Below are positions 46,445 through 54,868 of a DNA stretch of 64,000 nt, piece by piece. The notes below the pieces were generated by a model. The model was not told the origin of the DNA, ran no database searches, and worked only from the letters and a program-made list of their open reading frames with translations. How positions within the stretch are numbered: position 1 is the first letter of the stretch; each line of letters begins with the position of its first letter. A program made the position numbers and the translations under genes. Origin of the DNA: an uncultured Flavobacteriaceae bacterium (lineage in GTDB: Bacteria > Bacteroidota > Bacteroidia > Flavobacteriales > Flavobacteriaceae); assembly GCA_905479095.1 (NCBI GenBank), contig CAJQLD010000023.1, forward strand, positions 1 through 64,000. The letters run 5' to 3'.

Positions 46445-46990
46445 TTATCTCAATAAGATACTTTCAATTTGTAGAGAAAAACGTTCATTGGTTTTATTGC
46501 CAATTAAGAATGCAATTTGATTAATTGTATTGGCATTAAAATTAGGAAGCTCTAAAGACCTGCCTCTAAATTTTGGTAAAAAGCTATTCAAAGGAATCAC
46601 AATCTCTTGCTTTATCCCAGTAGTTTCAAACGTTTTTACGTAGGAATGTCGTTGATTGGTAGATTCTTTTAATCTGAATTGATACGATTTTCCGTCCCCT
46701 TTTAGAGTTAGAACGATGGATTCATAGCCATTTGTTTTAATGCCATTGAAATCATATCTCAACGAAGAAAAACCCCCATTGTTTTCTGTTGTTACATAGC
46801 CATTAAACACACCAAATCCTTCTGAATCGAGCTCAAATTTTCCCTGAGACCTTCCTCCCATCACACGATCATCTACAACTTGCCATCCACTGGTAGAGAC
46901 TCCGGGTTCAAATTTAAAAATAACTGAGGACGATTGGAATGTATTCATAACAAGAAAAAAAATAAAACTATAAAACATGGATAAGGACAT
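46445..46990 (-). CDS. CIA30 family protein
   Basis: A 181-residue protein with a short hydrophobic N-terminus (about 5-20; a second Met at residue 5 is an alternative start). A CIA30 (complex I intermediate-associated protein 30) beta-sandwich follows: WQVVDDRVMGGRSQGKFEL near 37-55, GFSSLRYDF and the C-terminal QIAFLIGNKTNERFSLQIE. CIA30 resembles carbohydrate-binding folds; bacterial members have no established role. It starts one base into the stop codon of the RadD-like gene (TAATG), so the two are translationally coupled, which is an unexpected pairing. Confidence 0.85.
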   Translation of the reverse strand: MSLSMFYSFIFFLVMNTFQSSSVIFKFEPGVSTSGWQVVDDRVMGGRSQGKFELDSEGFGVFNGYVTTENNGGFSSLRYDFNGIKTNGYESIVLTLKGDGKSYQFRLKESTNQRHSYVKTFETTGIKQEIVIPLNSFLPKFRGRSLELPNFNANTINQIAFLIGNKTNERFSLQIESILLR

Positions 46991-48531
46991 TAAACTTTAG
47001 GGGTAACGGCTAAAATTTCATCAAAATTTTCCCTTAAATAAGCTCTTAATTTCTTCTTATAATCATCTTTGAGCCATGACAAAAAATTATGAGTACTCTT
47101 ACTTATACATTTTGAATACCGATGAATCCTAAAATCAATATCATCTGTTAACAGCTTTACTAGATCTAATGCATCGTAAATATCTTCACTATTTTCAACA
47201 CAAATAAGCGCATGTTGTTCTATAGAGCGTTTCAAAACTACTTTTGATGATTCACCATTTCGAATGGATTGTATATAGGTTTTATTGACATCAAAATAGA
47301 CATCCTTTGAATTAGAAAAGGACATTCTAATATCTTCGGGCATCTCGTAAATAAAATTACTCTCAAGCTCTTCGTCGCTTAAAACGCCATCTAAATAATA
47401 ATTTGGATATCTAAAAATACGTTGCCAATCTAAATTTGTACTTCCCCAAGGTCCAAAACGATGAAAATTGTTTCCTAAATCAATAACATCAAAAGAGTTT
47501 TTGTTTTTTAAAATACGTGACCCTCTACCAATCATTTGATAATACAAAGTCAGTGATTTTGTAGCCCGATTTAGAATGATGGCTTCCACAGTTGGTTCAT
47601 CAAAACCAGTCGTTAAAATACTCACTGACGTTAGGATGGCATTTGGTGTTTCCTTAAACCATTTTAATATTTGAGTCCGCTCTTTTTTTGATGCTGTATT
47701 ATCTAAATGTGCTACAGGATATCCAGCATTCCTAAACAAATCATATACAAATAAAGAAGTATTAATACCATTGTTAAATATAAGCGTTTTCTTGCCTTCA
47801 CAACGCTCATTGTAAGCTTCCATTAACTTGGAAAGCATTTCGTTATTGGTGTATAAATCCTCCGAAGATTTTACGGTATAATCGCCATTAGCACCCACAA
47901 TTAATGAGGTTAAACCAACATTATAAGAATACATGTTTGCTTGTGCTAGAAACTCATTTTCAATAAGCGATTCGATACTTTCGCCTACAATTAACTCATT
48001 GTAATTATCGGTCATTGGAAGTTCAATATTTGAACTCAAGGGCGTTGCAGTTACGCCTAATATGAACGATTTCTCGAAAAACTTAAAAAGTTTTGTAAAA
48101 GAGTTATAGTGTGCCTCATCAATGATGATAAGCCCAATATCTGAAATATCTAATTTATCATCTTTTAAGCGATTGTTTAGGGTTTCAACCATTGCCACAA
48201 AACACTGAAAATCAGATTGATCTTCTAAATTGGCTTTACTGTCAATGACTTTGTTTGGAACTCCGAACTCTGTTAAAACAGAAGATGTCTGTTTACAAAG
48301 CTCAATTCGATGCGTCATTACCAATACTTTTTTCTTGTGAGTTTTTAAGTATTGACTTACAATTTCTGAAAAAATAACGGTCTTACCTCCACCAGTTGGT
48401 AACTGGTACAAAAGGTGGTAATCTTCGGCTGCAGTTTCAAAGCATTGAAAGATTTTTTGAATCGCTCCCTTTTGATAGCTGTAAAGCTCTTTGCCAGTTT
48501 TACGTTCTTCTTGTTCTGAAATGGAAAGCAT
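46990..48531 (-). CDS. RadD-like superfamily 2 DNA helicase
   Basis: A 513-residue SF2 helicase. Motifs are the Q-type YSYQKGAIQKIF, Walker A LPTGGGKT (44-51), IIIDEAH (135-141), GVTATP, FNNGINTSLFVYDLF, TSVSILTTGFDEPTVEAI and the arginine-finger motif QMIGRGSRIL. The order and spacing match RadD/YejH and type III restriction helicase subunits. No methyltransferase or specificity gene is present, so a repair helicase is more likely than restriction. It has its own promoter (48554-48582) and is followed by the coupled CIA30 gene. Confidence 0.88.
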   Translation of the reverse strand: MLSISEQEERKTGKELYSYQKGAIQKIFQCFETAAEDYHLLYQLPTGGGKTVIFSEIVSQYLKTHKKKVLVMTHRIELCKQTSSVLTEFGVPNKVIDSKANLEDQSDFQCFVAMVETLNNRLKDDKLDISDIGLIIIDEAHYNSFTKLFKFFEKSFILGVTATPLSSNIELPMTDNYNELIVGESIESLIENEFLAQANMYSYNVGLTSLIVGANGDYTVKSSEDLYTNNEMLSKLMEAYNERCEGKKTLIFNNGINTSLFVYDLFRNAGYPVAHLDNTASKKERTQILKWFKETPNAILTSVSILTTGFDEPTVEAIILNRATKSLTLYYQMIGRGSRILKNKNSFDVIDLGNNFHRFGPWGSTNLDWQRIFRYPNYYLDGVLSDEELESNFIYEMPEDIRMSFSNSKDVYFDVNKTYIQSIRNGESSKVVLKRSIEQHALICVENSEDIYDALDLVKLLTDDIDFRIHRYSKCISKSTHNFLSWLKDDYKKKLRAYLRENFDEILAVTPKV

Positions 48532-48553
48532 AAATAGTATTGGTTGATTTTTG

Positions 48554-48582
48554 CAAAAGTACGTTCTTTATTGAGTTTACAA
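48554..48582 (-). promoter_or_regulatory. Promoter of the RadD-like gene
   Basis: On the minus strand TTG (48580-48582), 18 bp, TACTTTTG (48554-48561), matching the Bacteroidota consensus. The predicted start lies about 15-20 nt upstream of ATG 48531. Confidence 0.7.
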
Positions 48583-48721
48583 AGAATAAATTTTGAATTT
48601 TTTTGTTTTACTTGAAAATAATTCCAATTAACTAAAACTTCGTAGTTAATTTATTATGGATAAATTTTTATATGTAATGAAAATTACTAATTTTAACGAA
48701 CCTTTTATTACTCTCAATTCT

Positions 48722-49153
48722 ATGAACAACCTACCAAACCAACCTTCAATCAATTTCTGGATCATCAGCATTCTTGCCTTTTTATGGAATCTTATTGGCG
48801 TTTTTGCATATCTAGGACAATCATTTATGAGTGAAGAAATCATAAAGTCATTATCTCAAAGTGAACAAAATTATTTTTCAAATCTTCCTGCATGGGTAAC
48901 AGCAGCATTTGCATCGGCCGTTTTTTCGGGCTTATTTGGAGCTGTAGCCTTACTGCTTAGAAAAAAGATTGCATTTCTTTTGTACATATTTTCGCTTATC
49001 ACATTAATAATTCAACACTACTACAATTTCTATATTCAAAATGATATTGATATTAGCGGTATGGATGTGATTTTGCCTTTAGCCACTCTTTTTATTGGAA
49101 TTCTGTTAATATCGTTTGCCTCTAAAATGATTAAAATTAGAATCTTAAGTTAA
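48722..49153 (+). CDS. Small multi-pass membrane protein
   Basis: A 143-residue membrane protein with four predicted membrane segments (about 13-33, 55-80, 85-105, 118-138). An N-terminal helix WIISILAFLWNLIGVFAYLGQ is followed by FMSEE and a helix pair rich in Ala/Phe. It is similar in shape to small DoxX-like or sugar-transporter-annotated flavobacterial proteins, but I do not recognise a family with confidence. I chose ATG 48722; the frame also opens at ATG 48656, but those 22 residues are not membrane-like and lie in AT-rich leader with a small hairpin. Its end overlaps the next gene tail to tail by 4 bp. Confidence 0.65.
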   Translation: MNNLPNQPSINFWIISILAFLWNLIGVFAYLGQSFMSEEIIKSLSQSEQNYFSNLPAWVTAAFASAVFSGLFGAVALLLRKKIAFLLYIFSLITLIIQHYYNFYIQNDIDISGMDVILPLATLFIGILLISFASKMIKIRILS

Positions 49154-50319
49154 TCCTTTTTAGTTTTAAGTTTGTGCGTTTTTTTTGTTCCAGCGTACAT
49201 CTCAAATTTTAAAAATTTAGCTTCAAGTTTTGCATTAAAAAGCTTAATTTTTCTTGAAGGTCTTAGAGCTATAAATTTCAAAGCTTCCAAATTTGACGAA
49301 ATCATCCAGGCATTAGTTCCAGGATATTTATGTTTAAGCGTAGATCCAATAGCCCCATAGAAACTCTCCATTTCAATATCTAAACGTTCACCATAAGGTG
49401 GATTAAATACCATATGTAAATGTTCTTCGCCTCCTTTTTGAGTTTTAAAAAAATCTTCATGTTTAATATATATAAAATCCTCAAGCTTCGCATTTTCAAC
49501 ATTTTGCATGGCTTTTTCAACAGCACTCGGAGATTTGTCAAACCCCATGATTTTATGATGGAAATCACGTGTTTTTGTAAGTAAGGATTCCTCTATTTTC
49601 TCAAACAAATCAACATCCCAATCTTCCCAACGTTCGAACCCAAATTCATTACGCATTAAATTCGGAGGAATGTTACAAGCAATCATTGCAGCTTCTATAA
49701 GAACTGTTCCAGAACCACACATTGGGTCCATAAAGTCACTCTGTCCATCCCACCCTGATAGCATGACCAATCCAGCGGCTAAAACTTCATTTATTGGAGC
49801 GATATTCGTGGCGACTTTATAACCCCTTTTGTGTAAAGATTCTCCTGAACTATCCAATGAAACAGTACAGAAATGTCTATCGATATGAATGTCAATTTTT
49901 AAATCTGGAAACCGTAAGTCTACGTTAGGTCTTTCACCTGATTTTTCTCGAAATCGATCTACAATCGCATCCTTTGTTTTGAGGGATACATATTGAGAAT
50001 GTGTAAATGTTTCTCCATTAAGGGTGGCTCCTACAGCGAGAGTCCCATCCGATTTTAAATAATCTTCCCAAGGAATCGCTTTGACTTTGTTATATAAATC
50101 TGTTTCATTTATTACCTTAAAATTTGCAATTGGTTTAAGAATTTTAATCGCAGTACGAATGCCGAGATTGGCTTTGTACATAAATCCTTTATCGCCAACA
50201 AAGCTCACATGTCTTACGCCTATTTTAACAGCTTGTGCACCAAGTTGGTTCAATTCTTTAGCTAAAAGCTCCTCAAAACCAAATAAGGTTTTAGCAACCA
50301 TCTTAAAATTATTCTCCAT
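49150..50319 (-). CDS. THUMP-domain class I rRNA methyltransferase (RlmL-like)
   Basis: A 389-residue RNA methyltransferase. An N-terminal THUMP domain (about 5-160: FKMVAKTLFGFEELLAKEL, ... ETFTHSQYVSLKTKDAIVDRFREK) is followed by a Rossmann methyltransferase with MDPMCGSGTVLIEAA and the catalytic NPPYGER. This matches the N-terminal half of E. coli RlmL, which makes m2G2445 in 23S rRNA; the RlmK half is absent. I start at ATG 50319 instead of TTG 50322. A divergent promoter region separates it from the next methyltransferase. Confidence 0.92.
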   Translation of the reverse strand: MENNFKMVAKTLFGFEELLAKELNQLGAQAVKIGVRHVSFVGDKGFMYKANLGIRTAIKILKPIANFKVINETDLYNKVKAIPWEDYLKSDGTLAVGATLNGETFTHSQYVSLKTKDAIVDRFREKSGERPNVDLRFPDLKIDIHIDRHFCTVSLDSSGESLHKRGYKVATNIAPINEVLAAGLVMLSGWDGQSDFMDPMCGSGTVLIEAAMIACNIPPNLMRNEFGFERWEDWDVDLFEKIEESLLTKTRDFHHKIMGFDKSPSAVEKAMQNVENAKLEDFIYIKHEDFFKTQKGGEEHLHMVFNPPYGERLDIEMESFYGAIGSTLKHKYPGTNAWMISSNLEALKFIALRPSRKIKLFNAKLEAKFLKFEMYAGTKKTHKLKTKKD

Positions 50320-50339
50320 CAAAATTATTTAGTAGATGC

Positions 50340-50358
50340 CAAAAATACAGTATTTTTG
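50340..50358. promoter_or_regulatory. Divergent back-to-back -7 promoter boxes
   Basis: TATTTTTG on the plus strand (50351-50358) and TATTTTTG on the minus strand (50340-50347) form a near-perfect palindrome, CAAAAATA-CAG-TATTTTTG. Each fits TAnnTTTG and points to a methyltransferase gene about 15-20 bp away, so the two promoters should compete. Neither has a clear -33 TTG. Confidence 0.5.
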
Positions 50359-50377
50359 TACGAGTTAAAGAAATTGA

Positions 50378-51118
50378 ATGACAAAAGAACAACCAAAGTG
50401 GTATCAATCGTGGTTTGATACACCTTATTATCACATACTTTATAAAAATAGAGACTATAATGAAGCAGAACTATTTATTAAGAACCTCGTTGGCTATTTA
50501 AACCTCGACAAAGAAGATTCAATATTGGATTTGGCGTGTGGTAAAGGCCGTCATTCTATATTTTTGAACAGTTTAGGTTTTTCTGTTACTGGCTTAGATT
50601 TATCTCAAAACAGTATCGAACAAGCTCAAACTCATGCCTCAAATTCTTTGCATTTTGAGGTTCACGATATGAGAGTCTCCTTCTCGACTCAATTTGAAAT
50701 TGTTTTAAATTTATTTACAAGTTTTGGGTATTTTGATGATGACACAGATAACTATAGGGTCATTCAAACCATCAAATCTAGCTTAAAACCAAATGGCATC
50801 GGAGTTATTGATTTCATGAACAGCCCTCTTGTAATTGAAAATTTAATTGCACAAAATTTCCATGAAGATGAACACATTCAATTTGAACTAAAACGGCATT
50901 TAAAAGACGGTTTTATAACTAAAAATATCCAGGTAACAGATGGAAATAAAATTCATAACTACCAAGAAAAAGTACGAGCTTATTCGTTTCAGGATTTTGA
51001 AACGATGCTGTCCAAAGCAGGATTGCATTTGTTAGATTGTTTTGGAAATTATAAATTAGAACCCTTTAATGTTGAAACTTCCGAACGTTTAATTTTAATA
51101 TTTATGTCTAATGATTAG
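50378..51118 (+). CDS. Class I SAM-dependent methyltransferase
   Basis: A 246-residue methyltransferase of unknown substrate. SAM motif I is ILDLACGKGRHSIFL (about 47-61), then VTGLDLSQNSIEQA and the post-motif EIVLNLFTSFGYF. The N-terminus WYQSWFDTPYYHILYKNRDYNEAELF is typical of a widespread family of small-molecule methyltransferases. It heads a plus-strand set: its end overlaps the ZIP transporter start by 8 bp. Confidence 0.88.
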   Translation: MTKEQPKWYQSWFDTPYYHILYKNRDYNEAELFIKNLVGYLNLDKEDSILDLACGKGRHSIFLNSLGFSVTGLDLSQNSIEQAQTHASNSLHFEVHDMRVSFSTQFEIVLNLFTSFGYFDDDTDNYRVIQTIKSSLKPNGIGVIDFMNSPLVIENLIAQNFHEDEHIQFELKRHLKDGFITKNIQVTDGNKIHNYQEKVRAYSFQDFETMLSKAGLHLLDCFGNYKLEPFNVETSERLILIFMSND

Positions 51119-51785
51119 TTTTTTAGGACCCATTTTAGCAGTCGTTTTTGGGGTTACAATTGTACTTCTGTATAGAAAATCTAAGCCATTAAATTTAAAA
51201 TTATTTTTAGCATTTAGTGGAGCGTTTTTACTTTCCACAACCATATTTGAATTACTACCACAAGTATATAGTCACCTAGAAACAAAACGTATTGGGGTCT
51301 TTATAATGGGGGGGATTTTATTACAAATACTTTTAGAGTTTTATTCAAAAGGCGCTGAGCATGGGCATTTACATCACGACGATTCTAAAGATAGATTTCC
51401 TTGGTTTTTGTTTATTAGTCTTGGAATTCATGCTTTTTTTGAAGGGTTTCCTTTAAAGGATCACCACACTATCATTATTGGTGTGATTATTCATAAAATT
51501 CCAATCGCGATTTTAATCACTACCTTTTTACTTAAATCAAAGCTACCAAAGTTTCAAGTCGTTTTATTTTTAATCGTGTTTACGCTTATGACTCCCTTAG
51601 GTTCGTTAGCAGCGGAATACCTTAGTATATCTCCCAACGTGTTTTATAGTGTAAATGCAGTGGTTGTAGGGATGTTTTTTCATATCTCGACCATCATTTT
51701 ATTTGAAAGTAGTGAAGGTCATCATTTTAATTTGAACAAAATTCTAATGATTATAAGTGCTGTTGTTTTAGCATATTTCATATAA
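51111..51785 (+). CDS. ZIP family metal transporter
   Basis: A 224-residue integral membrane protein with about seven to eight membrane segments. ZIP marks are HAFFEGFPL (His and Glu of the binuclear metal centre) and HKIPIAIL in the next helix, plus a His-rich loop HGHLHHDD between helices III and IV. It imports divalent metals, probably zinc or iron, into the cytosol. The start overlaps the methyltransferase by 8 bp, and the DUF4268 gene follows after 4 bp, so the three form an operon. Confidence 0.9.
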   Translation: MISFLGPILAVVFGVTIVLLYRKSKPLNLKLFLAFSGAFLLSTTIFELLPQVYSHLETKRIGVFIMGGILLQILLEFYSKGAEHGHLHHDDSKDRFPWFLFISLGIHAFFEGFPLKDHHTIIIGVIIHKIPIAILITTFLLKSKLPKFQVVLFLIVFTLMTPLGSLAAEYLSISPNVFYSVNAVVVGMFFHISTIILFESSEGHHFNLNKILMIISAVVLAYFI

Positions 51786-51789
51786 AATC

Positions 51790-52218
51790 ATGTTTAGTAA
51801 AAATGAAGCGAAACGATTAAGACAAGAGTTTTGGATTAGTTTTGGAAAGTCATTCCCTACAAATTGGATTCTCTATAACACTAAAGTAAAAGGGCTCAGT
51901 TTCAAATTTCATTTTGACACCAAAATTGCCTACGTTGCATTGTGTATTGATATGAATCCAATCAAACAACAAGCGTATTGGGATAAAATAATCTCTCACA
52001 AATCGATCTTAGAAACCGACTTTTTACCAGGGGTAATTTTTGATCCTTTTTTCGAGCTTTCAGAAGATAAAATAATATCAGTAGTTTACTTACCTATAAA
52101 GGCAAAGGTTTCCATACATGACAAATCTACTTGGAGAGATACGATGGAATTCTTAAATAATTCCATGCTTAAGTTTGAAGCGTTTTATACTGTATATGAA
52201 AATACGATTAAGATTTGA
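51790..52218 (+). CDS. DUF4268 domain protein
   Basis: A 142-residue soluble protein covering a DUF4268 domain: FWISFGKSF near residue 14, then ILYNTKVKGLSFKFHFD and the C-terminal FLNNSMLKFEAFYTVYEN. The domain has a restriction-endonuclease-like or nucleic-acid context in some proteins, but the stand-alone form has no known function. It is the third gene of the operon with the methyltransferase and ZIP genes. A 13-bp hairpin overlaps its stop codon. Confidence 0.85.
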   Translation: MFSKNEAKRLRQEFWISFGKSFPTNWILYNTKVKGLSFKFHFDTKIAYVALCIDMNPIKQQAYWDKIISHKSILETDFLPGVIFDPFFELSEDKIISVVYLPIKAKVSIHDKSTWRDTMEFLNNSMLKFEAFYTVYENTIKI

Positions 52219-52232
52219 GTCTTAATCGTATT
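52201..52232 (+). terminator. Hairpin at end of the DUF4268 operon
   Basis: AATACGATTAAGA (52201-52213) pairs perfectly with TCTTAATCGTATT (52220-52232), with a 6-nt loop that contains the stop codon. The T tail is short, so termination may be weak; it may also protect the 3' end. Confidence 0.6.
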
Positions 52233-52442
52233 TAGTAGGTATAAAATAAATGGGGCAAAAAAGTCTAATTAATCTAAAATTCTTTAAACAAATCTTGTGA
52301 TTTATTTCATTTCAAAATAACAGCAATTAGTTCAGAGTAAAAAGTATTAAGTAACGAACGGACGTTTTACGTAACAAGCGGTTTGTAATGTGTTATAAAC
52401 GGTGTTGGGGGGTTTTTAAAATCCGCTGTTTTTATGACAATC

Positions 52443-53105
52443 TTAAGGTTTCCACTCTTCAGAAAGCTCATATAAGTCGAATTTATTAAAGGATTTCTGA
52501 TATTCGAGTCGGCCATTTTGGAATTGCCGCTGTAAAATATCTTCTATCAAATAATCTTCTTCGGAAGTTAAAGGGTCAAAAGGAATCTTTAAAGAAATAT
52601 CAAATAATAGAGCGGTATTATTATACCAAAAGGCGCGCCAACCACTCCGAAGTGTTTTAATTAAATCAAAGGCGGTTTCACCAGTTTGTCGGTGGATTAA
52701 TTTAATTAAAATTTGACCTTCTGTTTTGGTGAATTTCTTTAGTTTTTCGGAAAATTCATCTTCTATAAACTTTTGAATTAAGCGTGTATATTTTTTACGT
52801 TTCCGTTTGCTTTTAAGGGTTATCATGCGCGCATTCATAGTTTCTAATCGTTCGGATGCTAATTTTGCGTACGGATAAACTTTGATCGTTTTACGTTGTA
52901 AAATTAAATAACGACGTCTCGATTTTGAATCCGATATTTTTAACTTTGGAAGAATGTAAACTTCATTTAAAGCAATTGAATTATTGGTAATGGTATCACC
53001 AACAATAACTAAAAATTCATCAGAAATCGAATCATTTTCTATAGGCAGCGCCTGCCCATAAATGAGCACTGGTAACCAAAAAAATATATAATAAATCCAC
53101 TTCAT
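52443..53105 (-). CDS. DUF4294 domain protein
   Basis: A 220-residue exported protein (signal peptide about 1-18, ending IYGQ) covering DUF4294, a family restricted to Bacteroidota. Conserved stretches are the highly basic RRRYLILQRKTIKVYPYAKLA, KRKRKKYTRLIQKFIEDEF and LIKLIHRQTGETAFDLIK, SGWRAFWYNN. The function is unknown. An ATG at 53111 would add two residues. It is divergent from the M42 peptidase gene; about 220 bp downstream to 52219 contains no gene. Confidence 0.85.
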   Translation of the reverse strand: MKWIYYIFFWLPVLIYGQALPIENDSISDEFLVIVGDTITNNSIALNEVYILPKLKISDSKSRRRYLILQRKTIKVYPYAKLASERLETMNARMITLKSKRKRKKYTRLIQKFIEDEFSEKLKKFTKTEGQILIKLIHRQTGETAFDLIKTLRSGWRAFWYNNTALLFDISLKIPFDPLTSEEDYLIEDILQRQFQNGRLEYQKSFNKFDLYELSEEWKP

Positions 53106-53205
53106 ATACATGTAAACAACTGCAATTTCAAATTTACAAAATATGCCTTAATCTATGTGTGATTATCATTCATAATTGTTATTTTTAACCAAAATTAAAC
53201 TCAAA

Positions 53206-54294
53206 ATGGCACAAAAAACGATTCTTGATAAAAAATCACTTACCTTTTTAGAAGACTACCTCAACAATGCAGCCCCAACAGGCTATGAATGGGATGGTCA
53301 AAAACTATGGATGGACTATTTAAAACCCTATGTTGATACATTTATTACGGATACCTATGGAACCGCAGTGGGTGTCATTAATCCAGATGCACCATTTAAA
53401 GTGGTGATTGAAGGTCATGCCGATGAAATTTCATGGTATGTCAATTATATTTCTGATGATGGTTTAATTTATGTCATCCGAAATGGCGGAAGTGATCATC
53501 AAATAGCACCCAGTAAAATTGTAAATATTCATACCAAAAAGGGCATTGTAAAAGGCGTTTTTGGATGGCCAGCAATTCATACACGTAGTGCTGCAAAAGA
53601 ACAAGCTCCAAAACCGGATAATATTTTTATTGATATCGGATGTAAAACCAAAGAAGCGGTCGATGAACTTGGCGTTCATGTTGGTTGTGTGATTACCTAT
53701 CCAGATACCTTTCATGTACTTAACAAAGATCATTTTGTATGTCGTGCCTTAGACAATCGAATGGGTGGATTTATGATTGCGCAAGTGGCTCGATTGTTGC
53801 ATGAAAATAAAAAAACTCTTCCTTTTGGATTGTATATAACGAATTCCGTACAAGAAGAAATCGGATTGCGTGGTGCTGAAATGATTACGCATACCATACA
53901 ACCAAATGTAGCCATTGTAACGGATGTAACCCATGACACCACCACTCCAATGATCGATAAAAAGACCCAAGGCCATTGCGAAATGGGCAAAGGGCCTGTG
54001 ATTGCATATGCACCTGCGGTTCAACAAAAATTACGTGATTTAATCACAGAAACAGCCGAAGCGCATAAAATCCCGTTCCAACGTGCCGCACTTTCGAGAG
54101 CGACTGGAACTGATACGGATGCCTTTGCTTATAGTAATGGTGGTGTTGCTTCTGCACTAATTTCATTACCATTACGATACATGCATACAACTGTAGAAAT
54201 GGTTCACAGAGATGATGTTGAGAATGTCATTAAAATGATTTATGAAACCTTATTAAATATCAAAGACGGTGAAACGTTTAGTTATTTTAACTAA
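53206..54294 (+). CDS. M42 family metallopeptidase (aminopeptidase/glucanase-like)
   Basis: A 362-residue cytosolic metallopeptidase. Dinuclear metal ligands are seen in EGHADEISW (His68-region), RALDNRMGG (bridging Asp), VQEEIGLRGA (catalytic Glu pair), VTDVTHDT, and the final His in RYMHTTVEMVH. Tetrahedral M42 enzymes remove N-terminal residues from peptides. I start at ATG 53206 (AQKTILDKK); an upstream in-frame TTA/ATG leader from 53176 is not needed. The Nudix gene follows after 6 bp. Confidence 0.92.
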   Translation: MAQKTILDKKSLTFLEDYLNNAAPTGYEWDGQKLWMDYLKPYVDTFITDTYGTAVGVINPDAPFKVVIEGHADEISWYVNYISDDGLIYVIRNGGSDHQIAPSKIVNIHTKKGIVKGVFGWPAIHTRSAAKEQAPKPDNIFIDIGCKTKEAVDELGVHVGCVITYPDTFHVLNKDHFVCRALDNRMGGFMIAQVARLLHENKKTLPFGLYITNSVQEEIGLRGAEMITHTIQPNVAIVTDVTHDTTTPMIDKKTQGHCEMGKGPVIAYAPAVQQKLRDLITETAEAHKIPFQRAALSRATGTDTDAFAYSNGGVASALISLPLRYMHTTVEMVHRDDVENVIKMIYETLLNIKDGETFSYFN

Positions 54295-54300
54295 TTTTTA

Positions 54301-54849
54301 GTGGACGAATATTTAGATATCTGGAATTCTGAAGGAAAGCCAACAGGGAAAACGTGCTTAAAGGATGAAGCCCACCAAAAGGGTTGGTTTCATCCGACAG
54401 TGCATGTTTGGTTTTTTACCCCTACTCCTGCTCTTTTACTCCAAAAACGTAGTCTTACTAAAGAAACCTATCCTGGTTTTTGGGATGTTTCGGTTGCCGG
54501 ACATGTCAGTGCAGGAGAATCTATTATTGAAGGTGTGATTCGGGAGGTCAAAGAAGAAATTGGGTTAGATATTCTTGAAAAGGATTTAATTCCTCTTGAT
54601 ATCCGAAAAAACACCAATCGTTTTGATAACGGAATTATTGATTGCGAATTTCAACATGTGTATCTTGTAAAACTTGAAACAACGGTTTCTCAACTCACCA
54701 TTCAAGCGACTGAAGTGGATGCCGTTCGGCTTTTTTCTTTTGATGAACTCCAATTGTGCTGGCTTCAAAACCACCCCACATATACAATAGTTCCTGCTGA
54801 TATGACATATTACCAGTTTGTAATGGATGCGGTATTGAAAGTCCTATAA
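54301..54849 (+). CDS. Nudix hydrolase (YfcD/IPP-isomerase-like)
   Basis: A 182-residue Nudix protein. The Nudix box is GHVSAGESIIEGVIREVKEE-IGL (about residues 62-84), complete with the REVKEE metal ligands. The N-terminal EYLDIWNSEGKPTGKTCLKDEAHQKGWFHPTVHVWF matches the subgroup between isopentenyl-diphosphate isomerase and YfcD. The start is GTG 54301, 6 bp after the M42 peptidase, so it is probably in the same transcript. The substrate is unknown. Confidence 0.9.
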   Translation: MDEYLDIWNSEGKPTGKTCLKDEAHQKGWFHPTVHVWFFTPTPALLLQKRSLTKETYPGFWDVSVAGHVSAGESIIEGVIREVKEEIGLDILEKDLIPLDIRKNTNRFDNGIIDCEFQHVYLVKLETTVSQLTIQATEVDAVRLFSFDELQLCWLQNHPTYTIVPADMTYYQFVMDAVLKVL

Positions 54850-54864
54850 ATAGCAGTAAATTTG
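54835..54864 (+). promoter_or_regulatory. Promoter of the MFS gene, nearly leaderless
   Basis: TTG (54835-54837), 19 bp, TAAATTTG (54857-54864): an exact consensus match. ATG 54869 lies only 4 bp after the box, so the mRNA should begin at or next to the start codon. The promoter lies inside the end of the Nudix gene. Confidence 0.75.
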
Positions 54865-54868
54865 CGAG

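Noticed and set aside
46990-48531. Restriction-modification locus
   Set aside because: The helicase resembles type III restriction subunits, but no methyltransferase, nuclease domain or specificity gene is adjacent.
48656-48721. Longer start of the small membrane protein
   Set aside because: The extra 22 residues are AT-rich leader with a hairpin just upstream; ATG 48722 gives a normal start before the first helix.
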